The notes under the pieces: generated by a model
What the model was told of the DNA's origin: nothing
What the model saw: the letters and a program-made list of their open reading frames with translations, nothing else
The model's database searches: none
From: Pelagilacustribacter sp045567335
Lineage (GTDB): Bacteria > Pseudomonadota > Alphaproteobacteria > Pelagibacterales > Pelagibacteraceae
Length of the DNA: 64,000 nt
NCBI GenBank assembly: GCA_045567335.1
Contig: JBJLCZ010000012.1
Span: 1 to 64,000 of the forward strand
Reading direction: 5' to 3'
Position numbers and translations under genes: made by a program
Shown: in pieces, positions 1-9,481 of the stretch
Layout of the letters: the number at the start of each line of letters is the position of its first letter
Position numbering within the stretch: the stretch's first letter is position 1

Positions 1-46
1 TACACGCTTTCCAAGCGTGCGCCTTCAACCACTCGGCCACCTCTCC
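1..46 (-). tRNA. tRNA-Ser(GGA), 5' part only
   Basis: The minus strand reads from base 46 as GGAGAGGTGGCCGAGTGG, the usual 5' acceptor strand and D-arm of a bacterial serine tRNA. It continues into an anticodon arm with loop CTTGGAAAG, giving anticodon GGA. The variable arm, T arm and 3' end lie off the left edge. The 5' end sits two bases after the stop codon of the upstream glycosyltransferase on the same strand, so it is probably processed out of that operon's transcript. Confidence 0.9.
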
Positions 47-48
47 TT

Positions 49-1068
49 TTAGTTCGAATTTGAAATTCTAATTTCAAACTCTTTGATAAAATTTTTGTAA
101 GTGGGTAATTTGTTTTGATCCATCTGTTTACTAATTTTTGTATAATTCATTTTAATGTGATTGATAGTTTCAATCAGGTTTTCAGAATTTCTTTTTGAAA
201 CAAAGACTCCTTCTTTATCACCTATAACATGTTTAATTTCTTCAAAAATAATTACAGGTCTTTTTCTTGCTAATGCTTCTAAAAGAACCATTGGATGACC
301 CTCTGTTAATGAAGGTAATATAAAAATATTACTACTATCGTAAAAATTAATTAATCTTTGTTTATTATTTTCTATTTCATGAACACTTACATTATCTTGT
401 TTGATGTTGTGCAGTTGTTTTTTTTCAGCTCCGACTATTGATAATTCTATTTCATTGTTATTTTTTATAATATCTAGTAGTGAATAAATTCCTTTTTCTA
501 TCTTTATTCTACCAATATAGAGTAGTTTAATTTTGTCAAAATTAGGATTTATTATATTTTTAAACCAACTCTCATCGAGTTGAGATGGTGAAACTAAATT
601 TCCTTTTTTATTTCTTAAAATATATTCTCTGCAGCTAATTAAGTCAGAAATCATTGATGTAACAGTAAACATACAATGATAAATAGAGGGTCCAATAAAA
701 CCGAGAATTGATCTGTATTCTCCATAACCATCGCTTCTTAAATAAACTATAGGTTTTTTTCTAAATAGTCGTAGCAATAAACATGCAAGAAAAGTAAAAG
801 GTGAAATTGAAATTATTAAATATTTTGAATTTTTTTCGTAAATATTTTTTAAAACACCAGCTAAAAATGAAAATATATTTCGAAAAATTTTTATGTTTTT
901 TATATTAATTTGATGAGATCTATTTTTTTTTGATTTTCTTGCTAGAATATTAATTTCAAATTCTTTGCTTAATCCCTCAGGTAAAGACTTCATATCAATA
1001 TTGTCACAAAAAAATTTATCCTCATAATTAAAAACGCTTTCGTTTGAAATTATAAATAGTTTGTTCAT
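49..1068 (-). CDS. GT-B family 4-type glycosyltransferase
   Basis: A 339-residue glycosyltransferase that probably moves a sugar from a nucleotide-sugar donor onto a cell-surface glycan or lipid; the substrate cannot be told from sequence. The C-terminal half has the family pattern: a YIGRIKIEKG start to the donor domain near residue 185 and an EX7E motif in EGHPMVLLEA near residue 260. A hydrophobic stretch near residues 83-100 may hold it at the membrane. Its ATG overlaps the lepA stop by one base (TAATG) and its stop lies two bases before tRNA-Ser, so it looks like the last protein gene of the thrS-lepA unit. That placement is unusual for an envelope enzyme. The class is clear, the specificity is not. 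Confidence 0.85.
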   Translation of the reverse strand: MNKLFIISNESVFNYEDKFFCDNIDMKSLPEGLSKEFEINILARKSKKNRSHQINIKNIKIFRNIFSFLAGVLKNIYEKNSKYLIISISPFTFLACLLLRLFRKKPIVYLRSDGYGEYRSILGFIGPSIYHCMFTVTSMISDLISCREYILRNKKGNLVSPSQLDESWFKNIINPNFDKIKLLYIGRIKIEKGIYSLLDIIKNNNEIELSIVGAEKKQLHNIKQDNVSVHEIENNKQRLINFYDSSNIFILPSLTEGHPMVLLEALARKRPVIIFEEIKHVIGDKEGVFVSKRNSENLIETINHIKMNYTKISKQMDQNKLPTYKNFIKEFEIRISNSN

Positions 1069-2876
1069 TAAGTTTCTTTATTAATTTTTAATACACCAAT
1101 AAAAGCTTCTTGAGGTATTTCAACTCTACCGAATTGTTTTGATCTAGCTTTTCCTCTTTTTTGCTTTTTAAGTAATTTTTTTTTTCTATCTCCTGCTCCG
1201 CCACCATGTATTTTTGTAAGAACATCCTTAGAAAACCCTTTAATAGATTCTCTAGCAACTATTTTACCTCCTATTGCAGCTTGAATAGGTATCATAAAAT
1301 TATGTCTAGGAATTAAATCTTTTAATTTCTCACAAACTTGCCTACCAGTCGTTTGAGCAAAGTCTTTATGAATAATCATTGCTAAAGCATCAACTGTCTC
1401 AGCGTTAACCAATATACTTAGTTTGACAAGGTCACCTTCTTTATGGCCTGTAATTTCATAATCAAAACTTGCATACCCGCTTGAAACTGATTTTAACCTA
1501 TCATTGAAATCAAAAACGACTTCATTTAACGGAAGGTCATAAGATAAAACTGCTCTGTTTCCTGAATAGCTCAGATTAGTTTGAACACCTCTTTTATCTT
1601 GGCAAATTTTTATTATTGATCCTAAATATTCATCTGGAGTGATAATTGTAGCTTTTATCCATGGTTCTTCAATTTTTACAATTTGAGTTGGATCTGGCAT
1701 GCTTGAAGGATTCTGAAGATCTATAATTTCACCTTTTATTTTATGTACTTTATAAATTACGCCTGGAGTTGTTGTGATTAAGTTTACATCAAATTCTCTT
1801 TCTAATCTTTCTGTTATAATTTCTAAATGAAGTAAACCTAAAAAACCACATCTGAATCCTAAACCTAGCGCGCTAGAAGACTCTGCTTCGTAAGAAAAAC
1901 TTGCATCGTTAAGTTTAAGTTTACCAAGACCGTCTTTTAATTTTTGATATTCAGAACTATCAACTGGAAACAAGCCACAAAAAACTACTGGTTTACTTGG
2001 TTTAAATCCTGGCAATGGATCAGTTATTGAGTTTATTGCATCACAAATAGTATCTCCTACTTTTGTTTCAGATAAGGTCTTAATTCCAGTAATTATAAAA
2101 CCAATTTCTCCTGAGTTTAACTCTTCAATATCTAATGGCTTAGGAGTAAAAACTCCTACTTTTTCCACAACATATTCTTGATTATTGGACATCAATTTAA
2201 TTCTCATATTTTTTTTTATCTTTCCATTAATGACTCTCACTAAAATAACAACGCCTAAATACGTGTCATACCAACTATCTACTAATAAAGATTTTAATTT
2301 TTCAGACTGAAAACCGGTTGGTGGTGGTAAAATTTTAATAATTGACTCAAGAATTTCATCGATACCTTCACCAGTTTTTCCAGAACATCCTATTGCCCCT
2401 GAGGTGTCTATACCTATTACATCCTCTATCTCTTTTTTAGTTTTTTCTAAATCGGATGCAGGTAAATCTATCTTATTTAAAATTGGAATTACTTCATGAT
2501 TAATCTCGAGAGCTTGGTATACATTAGCTAAAGTTTGAGCTTCAACTCCTTGAGTGCTATCAACAATTAATAAAGAACCTTCGCAAGCAGATAAGGATCT
2601 GCTTACCTCATAGCCGAAATCTACATGTCCAGGTGTATCAATTATATTTAAAATATAATCCTTACCGTCTTTTGCTTTATACTTTAATTTAACTGTCTGA
2701 GCCTTTATAGTAATTCCTCTTTCTCTCTCAATGTCCATTGAGTCGAGAACTTGTGTCTTCATTTCTCTGTCAGTTAATCCACCACACTTATGTATTATTC
2801 TATCAGCTATAGTAGATTTTCCATGATCAATGTGCGCAATTATTGAAAAATTACGTATTCTTTCTATATCTGACAT
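1068..2876 (-). CDS. lepA: Elongation factor 4 (LepA), ribosome back-translocating GTPase
   Basis: A 602-residue translational GTPase that acts on the ribosome and is credited with back-translocation and assembly roles. The G1 loop AHIDHGKST is at residues 14-22, followed by DTPGHVDF (G3) and NKIDLP (G4). The C-terminal LepA-specific domain has the family signature around GGKIVARESIKGFSKDV and a basic end rich in lysine (GDRKKKLLKKQKRGKARSK). The length matches the family (about 600). ATG at 2876 overlaps the pheT stop by one base. In many bacteria lepA is paired with lepB; here it ends the thrS-pheT translation cluster instead. Confidence 0.97.
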   Translation of the reverse strand: MSDIERIRNFSIIAHIDHGKSTIADRIIHKCGGLTDREMKTQVLDSMDIERERGITIKAQTVKLKYKAKDGKDYILNIIDTPGHVDFGYEVSRSLSACEGSLLIVDSTQGVEAQTLANVYQALEINHEVIPILNKIDLPASDLEKTKKEIEDVIGIDTSGAIGCSGKTGEGIDEILESIIKILPPPTGFQSEKLKSLLVDSWYDTYLGVVILVRVINGKIKKNMRIKLMSNNQEYVVEKVGVFTPKPLDIEELNSGEIGFIITGIKTLSETKVGDTICDAINSITDPLPGFKPSKPVVFCGLFPVDSSEYQKLKDGLGKLKLNDASFSYEAESSSALGLGFRCGFLGLLHLEIITERLEREFDVNLITTTPGVIYKVHKIKGEIIDLQNPSSMPDPTQIVKIEEPWIKATIITPDEYLGSIIKICQDKRGVQTNLSYSGNRAVLSYDLPLNEVVFDFNDRLKSVSSGYASFDYEITGHKEGDLVKLSILVNAETVDALAMIIHKDFAQTTGRQVCEKLKDLIPRHNFMIPIQAAIGGKIVARESIKGFSKDVLTKIHGGGAGDRKKKLLKKQKRGKARSKQFGRVEIPQEAFIGVLKINKET

Positions 2877-5278
2877 TAGGACCTAATTGTTGCGCCAGTT
2901 TTTTCTTTAACCGTTTCTATTATTTTTTGACTTACATTATCTAAATCTTTTTCACTTAAAGTTTTATTTGGGGCTTGAAGTATTACATTAATAGCGACTG
3001 ATTTTTTATCTTTTGGAATATTATCACCTTCATAAATATCAAATGTACTTACTTTTTGTATAATATTTTCATCTACTAACTTAATTAATTTTTCCAGTAA
3101 ACCAATTTTAAATGATTTATCTATTACAAAAGCAAAATCTCTTTCAGATTTTTGAAAATCTGACACTTTATAATTTAATTTTGATTCTCTTATTTTTTTG
3201 TTTGGCTCAGGAATATTTTTCAAAAAGATTTCAAATCCAAATATATTTTGATCTTTAAAATCTAATTTTTTTAGTATTCCAGGATGTAATTCACCAAAAT
3301 AAGCTAGCAGAGGTCCTTTTTCAGATTTTAATGTAATAGATCCTGAACGTCCTGGATGATAACTATCTTTAGTCAAATCGCTTACGAAAAGATTTTTCTC
3401 TTCTAAACCTAATTCAATGAGTGTTCTTATCGCATCACTTTTCACATCAAAAATATCTATATTTCTTGTTTTTTCATTCCAACTTTTTTTATTAACTTGA
3501 CCTGACTTTATACCTCCAACAACTATTTCTTGCTCTCCCGGCCTTTGACCAAAAAAAACAGGTCCTATTTCAAATAATGATAAATCTTCGTATCCTCTAT
3601 CTTGATTTTTTTTTAAATAAATAGAAAGATTGGAAAATATTGATCTCCTTAAAACATTTAAATCAGAAGAAATAGGATTAAAAATCTTTATTTCATTTTC
3701 TCCCTTAGAAAATTGTTTGTCTATGTTTGAATTTGTAAATGACCAAGTTATAGTTTCAATGTAACCTTTTGATGCCAAGGATCTTTGTGAAAGATGAAAA
3801 AGTTTTTGTTTATAATCAAGTGTTTCTTTTCCTCTTTTTCTTTCAGGTTCAATTAATTTAATTTTATCGAAACCTTTAATTCTTATTAATTCCTCAATTA
3901 AATCAACATCTTGGGATATATCTTGCCTCCAAGAAGGAATTTCTACTTTTAAATTTTTTTTACTCTTTTTACATTTAAAACCTAATGATGATAAAATTTT
4001 ACTAGACTCAGATATAGAAATTGGTATGCCAATTAAGTTTTGGAATTTTTCAACTTCAAATTCTAAAGTTTTATTTTTCTGAGTTTTCTGACCGGAGATG
4101 GAAAACTTGCTTGCTTCTCCACCACAAATCTTGATTATTAATTCTGCAGCAACTTCTAAACCCTCTTGAACAGAATTTGGGTCTATTCCTCGTTCAAATC
4201 TATATTTCGCGTCTGTGTTTATATTTAATTGACGAGATGTTTTTCTAATCGAAGACGGTAAAAAATAAGCTGATTCTAATAATATATTTTTTGTATCTAA
4301 CTCTGTTGAGGTTTTTGTTCCTCCAACTATTCCTCCTAATCCTAGGATGTCACTCTTATCAGCTATAACACACATGCCTTTTTTTAATTTATATTTTTTG
4401 TTGTCTAATGCCTTAAACTCTTCACCATTCTTTGAGTTTCTAACAAATATTTCTTTATCTATTTTTTCAGCGTCATAGGCATGAAGAGGCCTGTTCAAAT
4501 CAAACATTACATAGTTTGTAATGTCTACTACTGCAGAAATTGGTTTCAAACCTAAAGCTATAATTTTATTTTTCAACCACTCTGGACTTTCTTTATTAGT
4601 TATATTTTTTATATAACAACTGCCGAATGATAAACATCCTTGTTCTTTTTCCTTTGAAATCGAAACTTTTACTGACTGTTTCATTTTTTGTTTAAATGGC
4701 TTTTTTTTAAATTTTAAAAGACTTCCAATCCCAGATGATGCTAAGTCTCTGGCTATTCCTCTTACTCCTAGACAATCAGCTCTATTAGGTGTGATAGAAA
4801 TTTCTATAGATTTTTCTGTTTTATTCTTAAAATAACTTTTACCAACTTCTTTTTCCTTATCTATTAATTCTATAATGCCATCACTGTCTTCGGACAAATT
4901 TAACTCACTTCCTGAACAAAGCATTCCTTTAGATTCTATTCCCCTAATTTTAGCTACTTTCAATTCAAATTTAGTTTTAGGTATTATTGCTCCGGGAGGA
5001 GCGTAAATTGTTATCAATCCTTGTCTAGCATTTTGAGCGCCGCAAACTACTTTAATTATTTTATTATTCCCTAAAGTTACGTCACAAACTTTTAATTTAT
5101 CTGCATTTGGATGCTTTTCCACTTTCAATATTTTTGCTACTTTAAAATCTCTTAATTCGCCTGAATTATCTGTAACATTTTCTACTTCGAGACCGATATT
5201 TGTTAATTGATTAATTATTTTTTCTTCATTTGCTTTAGTTTTTAAATGTTCTTTTAACCAAGGAATTGTAATAATCAT
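2876..5278 (-). CDS. pheT: Phenylalanine-tRNA ligase beta subunit
   Basis: The 800-residue beta subunit of the alpha2beta2 phenylalanyl-tRNA synthetase, carrying tRNA binding and editing. Domains in order: an EMAP-like tRNA-binding domain at about residues 40-150 (KVEKHPNADKLKVC), the B3/B4 editing domain, the B5 domain, the catalytic-like core, and a C-terminal ferredoxin-fold anticodon-binding domain starting near YKVSDFQKSERDFAFV. The length is normal. It follows pheS with a four-base ATGA overlap, consistent with translational coupling that keeps the subunits balanced. Confidence 0.97.
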   Translation of the reverse strand: MIITIPWLKEHLKTKANEEKIINQLTNIGLEVENVTDNSGELRDFKVAKILKVEKHPNADKLKVCDVTLGNNKIIKVVCGAQNARQGLITIYAPPGAIIPKTKFELKVAKIRGIESKGMLCSGSELNLSEDSDGIIELIDKEKEVGKSYFKNKTEKSIEISITPNRADCLGVRGIARDLASSGIGSLLKFKKKPFKQKMKQSVKVSISKEKEQGCLSFGSCYIKNITNKESPEWLKNKIIALGLKPISAVVDITNYVMFDLNRPLHAYDAEKIDKEIFVRNSKNGEEFKALDNKKYKLKKGMCVIADKSDILGLGGIVGGTKTSTELDTKNILLESAYFLPSSIRKTSRQLNINTDAKYRFERGIDPNSVQEGLEVAAELIIKICGGEASKFSISGQKTQKNKTLEFEVEKFQNLIGIPISISESSKILSSLGFKCKKSKKNLKVEIPSWRQDISQDVDLIEELIRIKGFDKIKLIEPERKRGKETLDYKQKLFHLSQRSLASKGYIETITWSFTNSNIDKQFSKGENEIKIFNPISSDLNVLRRSIFSNLSIYLKKNQDRGYEDLSLFEIGPVFFGQRPGEQEIVVGGIKSGQVNKKSWNEKTRNIDIFDVKSDAIRTLIELGLEEKNLFVSDLTKDSYHPGRSGSITLKSEKGPLLAYFGELHPGILKKLDFKDQNIFGFEIFLKNIPEPNKKIRESKLNYKVSDFQKSERDFAFVIDKSFKIGLLEKLIKLVDENIIQKVSTFDIYEGDNIPKDKKSVAINVILQAPNKTLSEKDLDNVSQKIIETVKEKTGATIRS

Positions 5279-6342
5279 TTGCTTAAACCCCTATAACTTG
5301 TTGGAACGTCCAAAGGATCAAAACCAAAATGATTTAACCATCGATAATCAGTTTCAAAAAAAGCTCTTAAATCATTAATTCCATATTTTAACATTGCTAA
5401 CCGATCAATCCCTATACCAAATGCATAACCTTGATATTTTTTTATGTCTACATTTACATTTTTTAAAACATTCGGGTGTACCATCCCACAACCTAAAATT
5501 TCTAACCAGCTGTCACCTTCTCCAATAATTATTTTACCATTCTCTATTCTATATCCAATGTCTACTTCGGCTGATGGTTCCGTGAATGGAAAATGACTGG
5601 GTCTAAATCTCATTTTAACACTTTTAACTTCAAAAAATTCTTTAATGAAATAATCTAAACAACCTTTTAAATGACTCATGGTAATTTTTTTATCAATATG
5701 AAGTCCTTCAAGCTGGTGAAACATTGGAGCGTGAGTTTGATCGCTATCACAACGATAAGTTCTGCCAGGAGCAATTATTTTAAAAGGTGGCTTTTCATTT
5801 ATCATGGTTCTTATCTGCACTGGTGAAGTGTGGGTTCGTAAAAGAATTTTTTTATTTTCTTCTAAATAAAAAGTATCATGCATGTCTCTTGCTGGATGAT
5901 TTTCAGGAGTATTTAACGCTGTAAAATTATTGAACTCTGTTTCTACATCAGGTCCTTCGGCAACAGAAAAGCCAATTTCTGAAAAAATTGAAGAAATTTC
6001 ATCTATTACTTGTGACACCGGATGAATTTTTCCTTGCCTGTAAGGTCTTATAGGCAAAGTTACATCAATTTTTTCGTCTTTTAATTTGTCGTTTATTTCT
6101 TTTGTTTCAATTTCTAAATTCTTATTGTCTATTTGATTGATTAAACTATCTTTTAATTTGTTTAATTCAGAAGCAAACTCTTTTTTTTTGTTAGGTGAGA
6201 GCGATCCTAAATTTTTAAACTGATTAGTAATTTGACCATTTTTACCAAAAAATTCTGTTTTAAGATTTTGTAATTCATCTTTTGATTTTATTATTTCAAT
6301 CTTAGTTTTAAAAGTAGAGTTTATTTTATCTAAATCACTCAT
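5275..6342 (-). CDS. pheS: Phenylalanine-tRNA ligase alpha subunit
   Basis: The 355-residue catalytic subunit that charges tRNA-Phe. An N-terminal coiled-coil arm (about residues 1-85) precedes the class II core. Class II motif 2 is in the FRPSHFPFTEPSAE region, and motif 3 is GIGIDRLAMLKYGI near residue 312. Its stop overlaps the start of pheT by four bases; 49 bases separate it from rplT upstream. I see no pheM-type leader peptide in that short gap, so enterobacterial-style attenuation is not supported here. Confidence 0.97.
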   Translation of the reverse strand: MSDLDKINSTFKTKIEIIKSKDELQNLKTEFFGKNGQITNQFKNLGSLSPNKKKEFASELNKLKDSLINQIDNKNLEIETKEINDKLKDEKIDVTLPIRPYRQGKIHPVSQVIDEISSIFSEIGFSVAEGPDVETEFNNFTALNTPENHPARDMHDTFYLEENKKILLRTHTSPVQIRTMINEKPPFKIIAPGRTYRCDSDQTHAPMFHQLEGLHIDKKITMSHLKGCLDYFIKEFFEVKSVKMRFRPSHFPFTEPSAEVDIGYRIENGKIIIGEGDSWLEILGCGMVHPNVLKNVNVDIKKYQGYAFGIGIDRLAMLKYGINDLRAFFETDYRWLNHFGFDPLDVPTSYRGLSK

Positions 6343-6391
6343 TAGGTTTTTTGATTCTTTTTTAATCTTTAGAATAAATCAAAGACCCCAA

Positions 6392-6748
6392 TTAGTTAAG
6401 GGAGGATTGTACTTTTTTTACTATTGATTTAAAGGCTTCTGGATTGCTATACGCCAATTCTGCTAGAACTTTTCTATCTAATTTGATTTTTGTCTTATTC
6501 AATCCATTGATAAATCTCGCATAAGTTAATCCTTCTGCTCTGACCCCAGCATTAATTCTTTGTATCCATAAAGATCTAAATTCTCTTTTTTTTGCTTTCC
6601 TATCTCTGTAAGCATATTGCATAGCTTTTTCCATCGCTTGTCGAGCTATACGAATTGTATTTTTTCTTCTTCCGTATTGGCCTTTAACAGCTTTTAAAAC
6701 TTTTTTATGTTTTGATCTACTAATTACTCCACGTTTTGTTCTTGCCAT
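6392..6748 (-). CDS. rplT: Large ribosomal subunit protein bL20
   Basis: A 118-residue basic ribosomal protein, an early 23S rRNA assembly factor. The long N-terminal basic helix (MARTKRGVISRSKHKKVLK) and the core FRSLWIQRINAGVRAEGLTY are diagnostic. The start is the ATG at 6748, preceded by an AAGG purine core about five bases upstream. It follows rpmI by nine bases in the classical infC-rpmI-rplT order. In other bacteria L20 represses this operon through the leader RNA; the 57-base infC-rpmI gap is the only candidate place here and I do not see a convincing rRNA mimic in it. Confidence 0.97.
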   Translation of the reverse strand: MARTKRGVISRSKHKKVLKAVKGQYGRRKNTIRIARQAMEKAMQYAYRDRKAKKREFRSLWIQRINAGVRAEGLTYARFINGLNKTKIKLDRKVLAELAYSNPEAFKSIVKKVQSSLN

Positions 6749-6757
6749 TTTAGCCTT

Positions 6758-6958
6758 CTAATTATTATAAGGCATGTACGATTTTACAATTCGTGTGTCT
6801 TGTTTTGACATAATCGTAGTGCCTCTTTGTTTTCTAATTTGTGAATTTGTTCTTTTTATCATACCATGTCTTTTTCCAGCTTGAGGCATTTTTATTTTTC
6901 CAGAAGCAGTGAATCTAAACCTTTTCTTTGCTGAACTTTTTGTTTTTAGTTTAGGCAT
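6758..6958 (-). CDS. rpmI: Large ribosomal subunit protein bL35
   Basis: A 66-residue basic protein of the large ribosomal subunit. MPKLKTKSSAKKRFRFTASG is the standard L35 N-terminus, followed by KRHGMIKR; the length matches the family. It lies between infC (57 bases upstream) and rplT (nine bases downstream). Confidence 0.96.
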   Translation of the reverse strand: MPKLKTKSSAKKRFRFTASGKIKMPQAGKRHGMIKRTNSQIRKQRGTTIMSKQDTRIVKSYMPYNN

Positions 6959-7015
6959 AATATTAACGGCTTTATACAGATATTAAATTAAGTTTACAAG
7001 ACGATAATATCTTAA

Positions 7016-7561
7016 TTAAACAGGCTGAATTATCATTATCATCTGTCTTCCTTCAAATTTTGGGTTAGTCTCAACTTTTCCCACATCTTTTGTATCTTCT
7101 ATAATTCTATTCATTAAATCTTTTCCAAGTTGTATGTGCTGCATTTCTCTTCCTTTAAATTTAACAGTAAACTTAACTTTATCTTTTTTAGTTAAAAATT
7201 TTTTAGCATTCTTAATTTTAAAATTGTAGTCATGAACATCAGTTCCTGGTCTTAGTTTAATTTCTTTTAAAGCTACAATCTTTTGTTTTTTTTTTGCAAG
7301 ATTAGCTTTTTTTTGAAGATCATATTTATATTTGCCCATATCCATAATTTTACAAACCGGAGGATTTGCATTAGGAGAAATTTCTATTAAATCCAAACCT
7401 TCTTCTTTAGCAATTTCAATCGCTTTATTTAAAGGCAATGTTCCTAAATTGTTTCCGTTGCTACCTATTACTTGAACATCTATTGCTCGAATTCTTTCGT
7501 TAGCTTTAGGTCCTTTCGGCTTACTTCTTCTTTGAAAATAGTTTGGTTTAAAATTAGACAC
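7016..7561 (-). CDS. infC: Translation initiation factor IF-3, GTG start
   Basis: The 181-residue factor that keeps 30S subunits free and proofreads start-codon choice. The N domain contains IRAIDVQVIGSNGNNLGTLP, and a lysine-rich linker leads to the C domain (LRPGTDVHDYNFKIKNAKKFL, KFKGREM). The start codon on the minus strand is GTG at 7561-7559, directly abutting the thrS stop (TAAGTG). No ATG gives a full N domain. IF-3 discriminates against weak starts, and in enterobacteria infC uses AUU for autoregulation, so a non-ATG start may serve the same purpose; that is inference. Confidence 0.95.
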   Translation of the reverse strand: MSNFKPNYFQRRSKPKGPKANERIRAIDVQVIGSNGNNLGTLPLNKAIEIAKEEGLDLIEISPNANPPVCKIMDMGKYKYDLQKKANLAKKKQKIVALKEIKLRPGTDVHDYNFKIKNAKKFLTKKDKVKFTVKFKGREMQHIQLGKDLMNRIIEDTKDVGKVETNPKFEGRQMIMIIQPV

Positions 7562-9481
7562 TTAATTTAAAGGAAGCTTATTTGCATCGATAATATTTTT
7601 TATTAATTCTTTTTTACTTATGGTCTCTTGTTTATCAGATCCTAGTCTTCTAACTGTTACTGTATTTTCTGCAACTTCTTTTTTTCCACAAACTAATATC
7701 ATGGGAACTTTTGCGAGAGAGTGTTCTCTAATTTTATAGTTTATTTTTTGGTTTCTTAAATCCACTTCGCATTTTATACCTTCTTTAAACAAATCTTCAA
7801 ATAATTTTTTTACATAATCGTTGTTTTCTTCTGCAATAGGACACACTACAGCTTGTATGGGAGATAACCAGAACGGCAATTTACCTGCATAATTTTCAAT
7901 TAATATTCCTATAAATCTTTCTAATGATCCAAATAAGGCTCTATGTAGCATTACTGGAACTTTTTTTGTTCCATCTTTTTCAACATAAGTTGCCCCTAGT
8001 CTTCCTGGAAGATTTAAGTCTACTTGTAAAGTTCCACATTGCCAATCTCTTCCTATTGCATCTCTTAAAACAAACTCGATTTTTGGACCATAAAAAGCAC
8101 CTTCTCCTTTATTTATCGTATACTCAAGTTTTGACTTTTTGATAGCAGATAAAAGTGCAGACTCTGACTTATCCCAAGTGTTATCATCGCCTACTCTTTT
8201 TTCAGGTCTGTCAGAATATTTTAGAATGATATTTTCAAAGCCTAGGTCTTTGTAAATATCTAAAATTAAATTTGTTACCGTCAGCGACTCTTGGGTTATT
8301 TGATCTTCAGTACAAAAAATATGGGCATCATCTTGCGTAAAAGCTCTGACTCTCAATAAACCATGTAAAGCGCCGGAAGGTTCGTATCTATGTACCTTTC
8401 CAAATTCTGATAATTTTAAGGGTAAATCTCTATAACTTTTTAAACCTTGATTAAAAACTTGAACACAACCTGGACAGTTCATTGGTTTTACAGCAAAAAC
8501 TTTCTCGTCCGGCGTTTCCGAAGTGAACATATGTTCACCAAATTTTTCCCAATGTCCCGAAGTTTCCCACAATGATTTATCCAAAAGTTCTGGAGTATTT
8601 ATTTCTTTATAACCTGCAAGTCTCTGCTTCATTCTCATATATTCTATTAATCGTTGAAATAATATCCAACCTTTTTCATGCCAAAAAACGGCTCCAGGGC
8701 TTTCTTCTCTGAAATGAAATAAATCCATTTCTTTTCCAAGTTTCCTGTGATCTCTTTTTTCAGCCTCTTCCAATCTGTGAAGGTATTCATCTAAATCTTT
8801 TTTATTGTTCCAGCAAGTTCCATAAATTCTTTGAAGCATCTCATTTTTTGAATTTCCTCTCCAATATGCGCCTGAAACTTTTGTTAATTTAAAAGCTTTT
8901 CCAATTTTTCCTGATGAAGCTAAATGAGGTCCTCTACAAAGATCGTGCCAAGTATCACCGTGATGATAAACTGAAAGTTCTTCTTTGATGGGAATGCTTT
9001 TAATTATTTCTGCTTTATATTTTTCACCAATTTTTTCGAAATGTGATATTGCTTTTTTTCTATCCCAAACTTCTCTTCGAGTTTTTACATCACGATCAAT
9101 AATTTCGCTCATTTTCTTTTCAATTTTCTTAAGATCTTCTTCTTGAAAAGGTTTTTTTCTGGAAAAATCATAAAAAAAACCATTTTCAATAACTGGTCCA
9201 ATAGTTACTTGTGTTTCTGGAAATAGTTCTTGAACTGCCATTGCCATAATATGAGCTGCATCGTGTCTAATTACATCTATTCCCTCTTTATCTTTTGCTG
9301 TAATAATCTTTACTTTACAGTCTTTTTTAATTTTAAAGCTTAAGTCTTTTAGTTCTCCATCAACTTCCATAATTAAAGCAATCTTTTCTAAAGATTTACT
9401 AATTTTTTTTGTTAACTCAAATCCATCTATAGAATTTTTGAAATTTATTTTTTTACCGTCTAATAATTGAATATTTGGCAT
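7562..9481 (-). CDS. thrS: Threonine-tRNA ligase
   Basis: A 639-residue class II synthetase. Domains: an N-terminal TGS domain (about 1-62), an editing domain with the HDAAHIMAMA motif near residue 73 and the downstream HDLCRGPHL motif, the catalytic core with zinc-binding Cys in KPMNCPGC, and the C-terminal anticodon-binding domain (PIQAVVCPI onward). The length is typical. ATG at 9481 overlaps the preceding glycosyltransferase stop by one base. No T-box or operator-like leader is possible in such an overlap, so any regulation must act through the upstream gene. Confidence 0.97.
   Translation of the reverse strand: MPNIQLLDGKKINFKNSIDGFELTKKISKSLEKIALIMEVDGELKDLSFKIKKDCKVKIITAKDKEGIDVIRHDAAHIMAMAVQELFPETQVTIGPVIENGFFYDFSRKKPFQEEDLKKIEKKMSEIIDRDVKTRREVWDRKKAISHFEKIGEKYKAEIIKSIPIKEELSVYHHGDTWHDLCRGPHLASSGKIGKAFKLTKVSGAYWRGNSKNEMLQRIYGTCWNNKKDLDEYLHRLEEAEKRDHRKLGKEMDLFHFREESPGAVFWHEKGWILFQRLIEYMRMKQRLAGYKEINTPELLDKSLWETSGHWEKFGEHMFTSETPDEKVFAVKPMNCPGCVQVFNQGLKSYRDLPLKLSEFGKVHRYEPSGALHGLLRVRAFTQDDAHIFCTEDQITQESLTVTNLILDIYKDLGFENIILKYSDRPEKRVGDDNTWDKSESALLSAIKKSKLEYTINKGEGAFYGPKIEFVLRDAIGRDWQCGTLQVDLNLPGRLGATYVEKDGTKKVPVMLHRALFGSLERFIGILIENYAGKLPFWLSPIQAVVCPIAEENNDYVKKLFEDLFKEGIKCEVDLRNQKINYKIREHSLAKVPMILVCGKKEVAENTVTVRRLGSDKQETISKKELIKNIIDANKLPLN

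Noticed and set aside
7924..8142. 72-codon plus-strand frame inside thrS
   Set aside because: Antisense to a conserved catalytic region, with Leu/Phe-rich composition typical of reversed AT-rich coding DNA.
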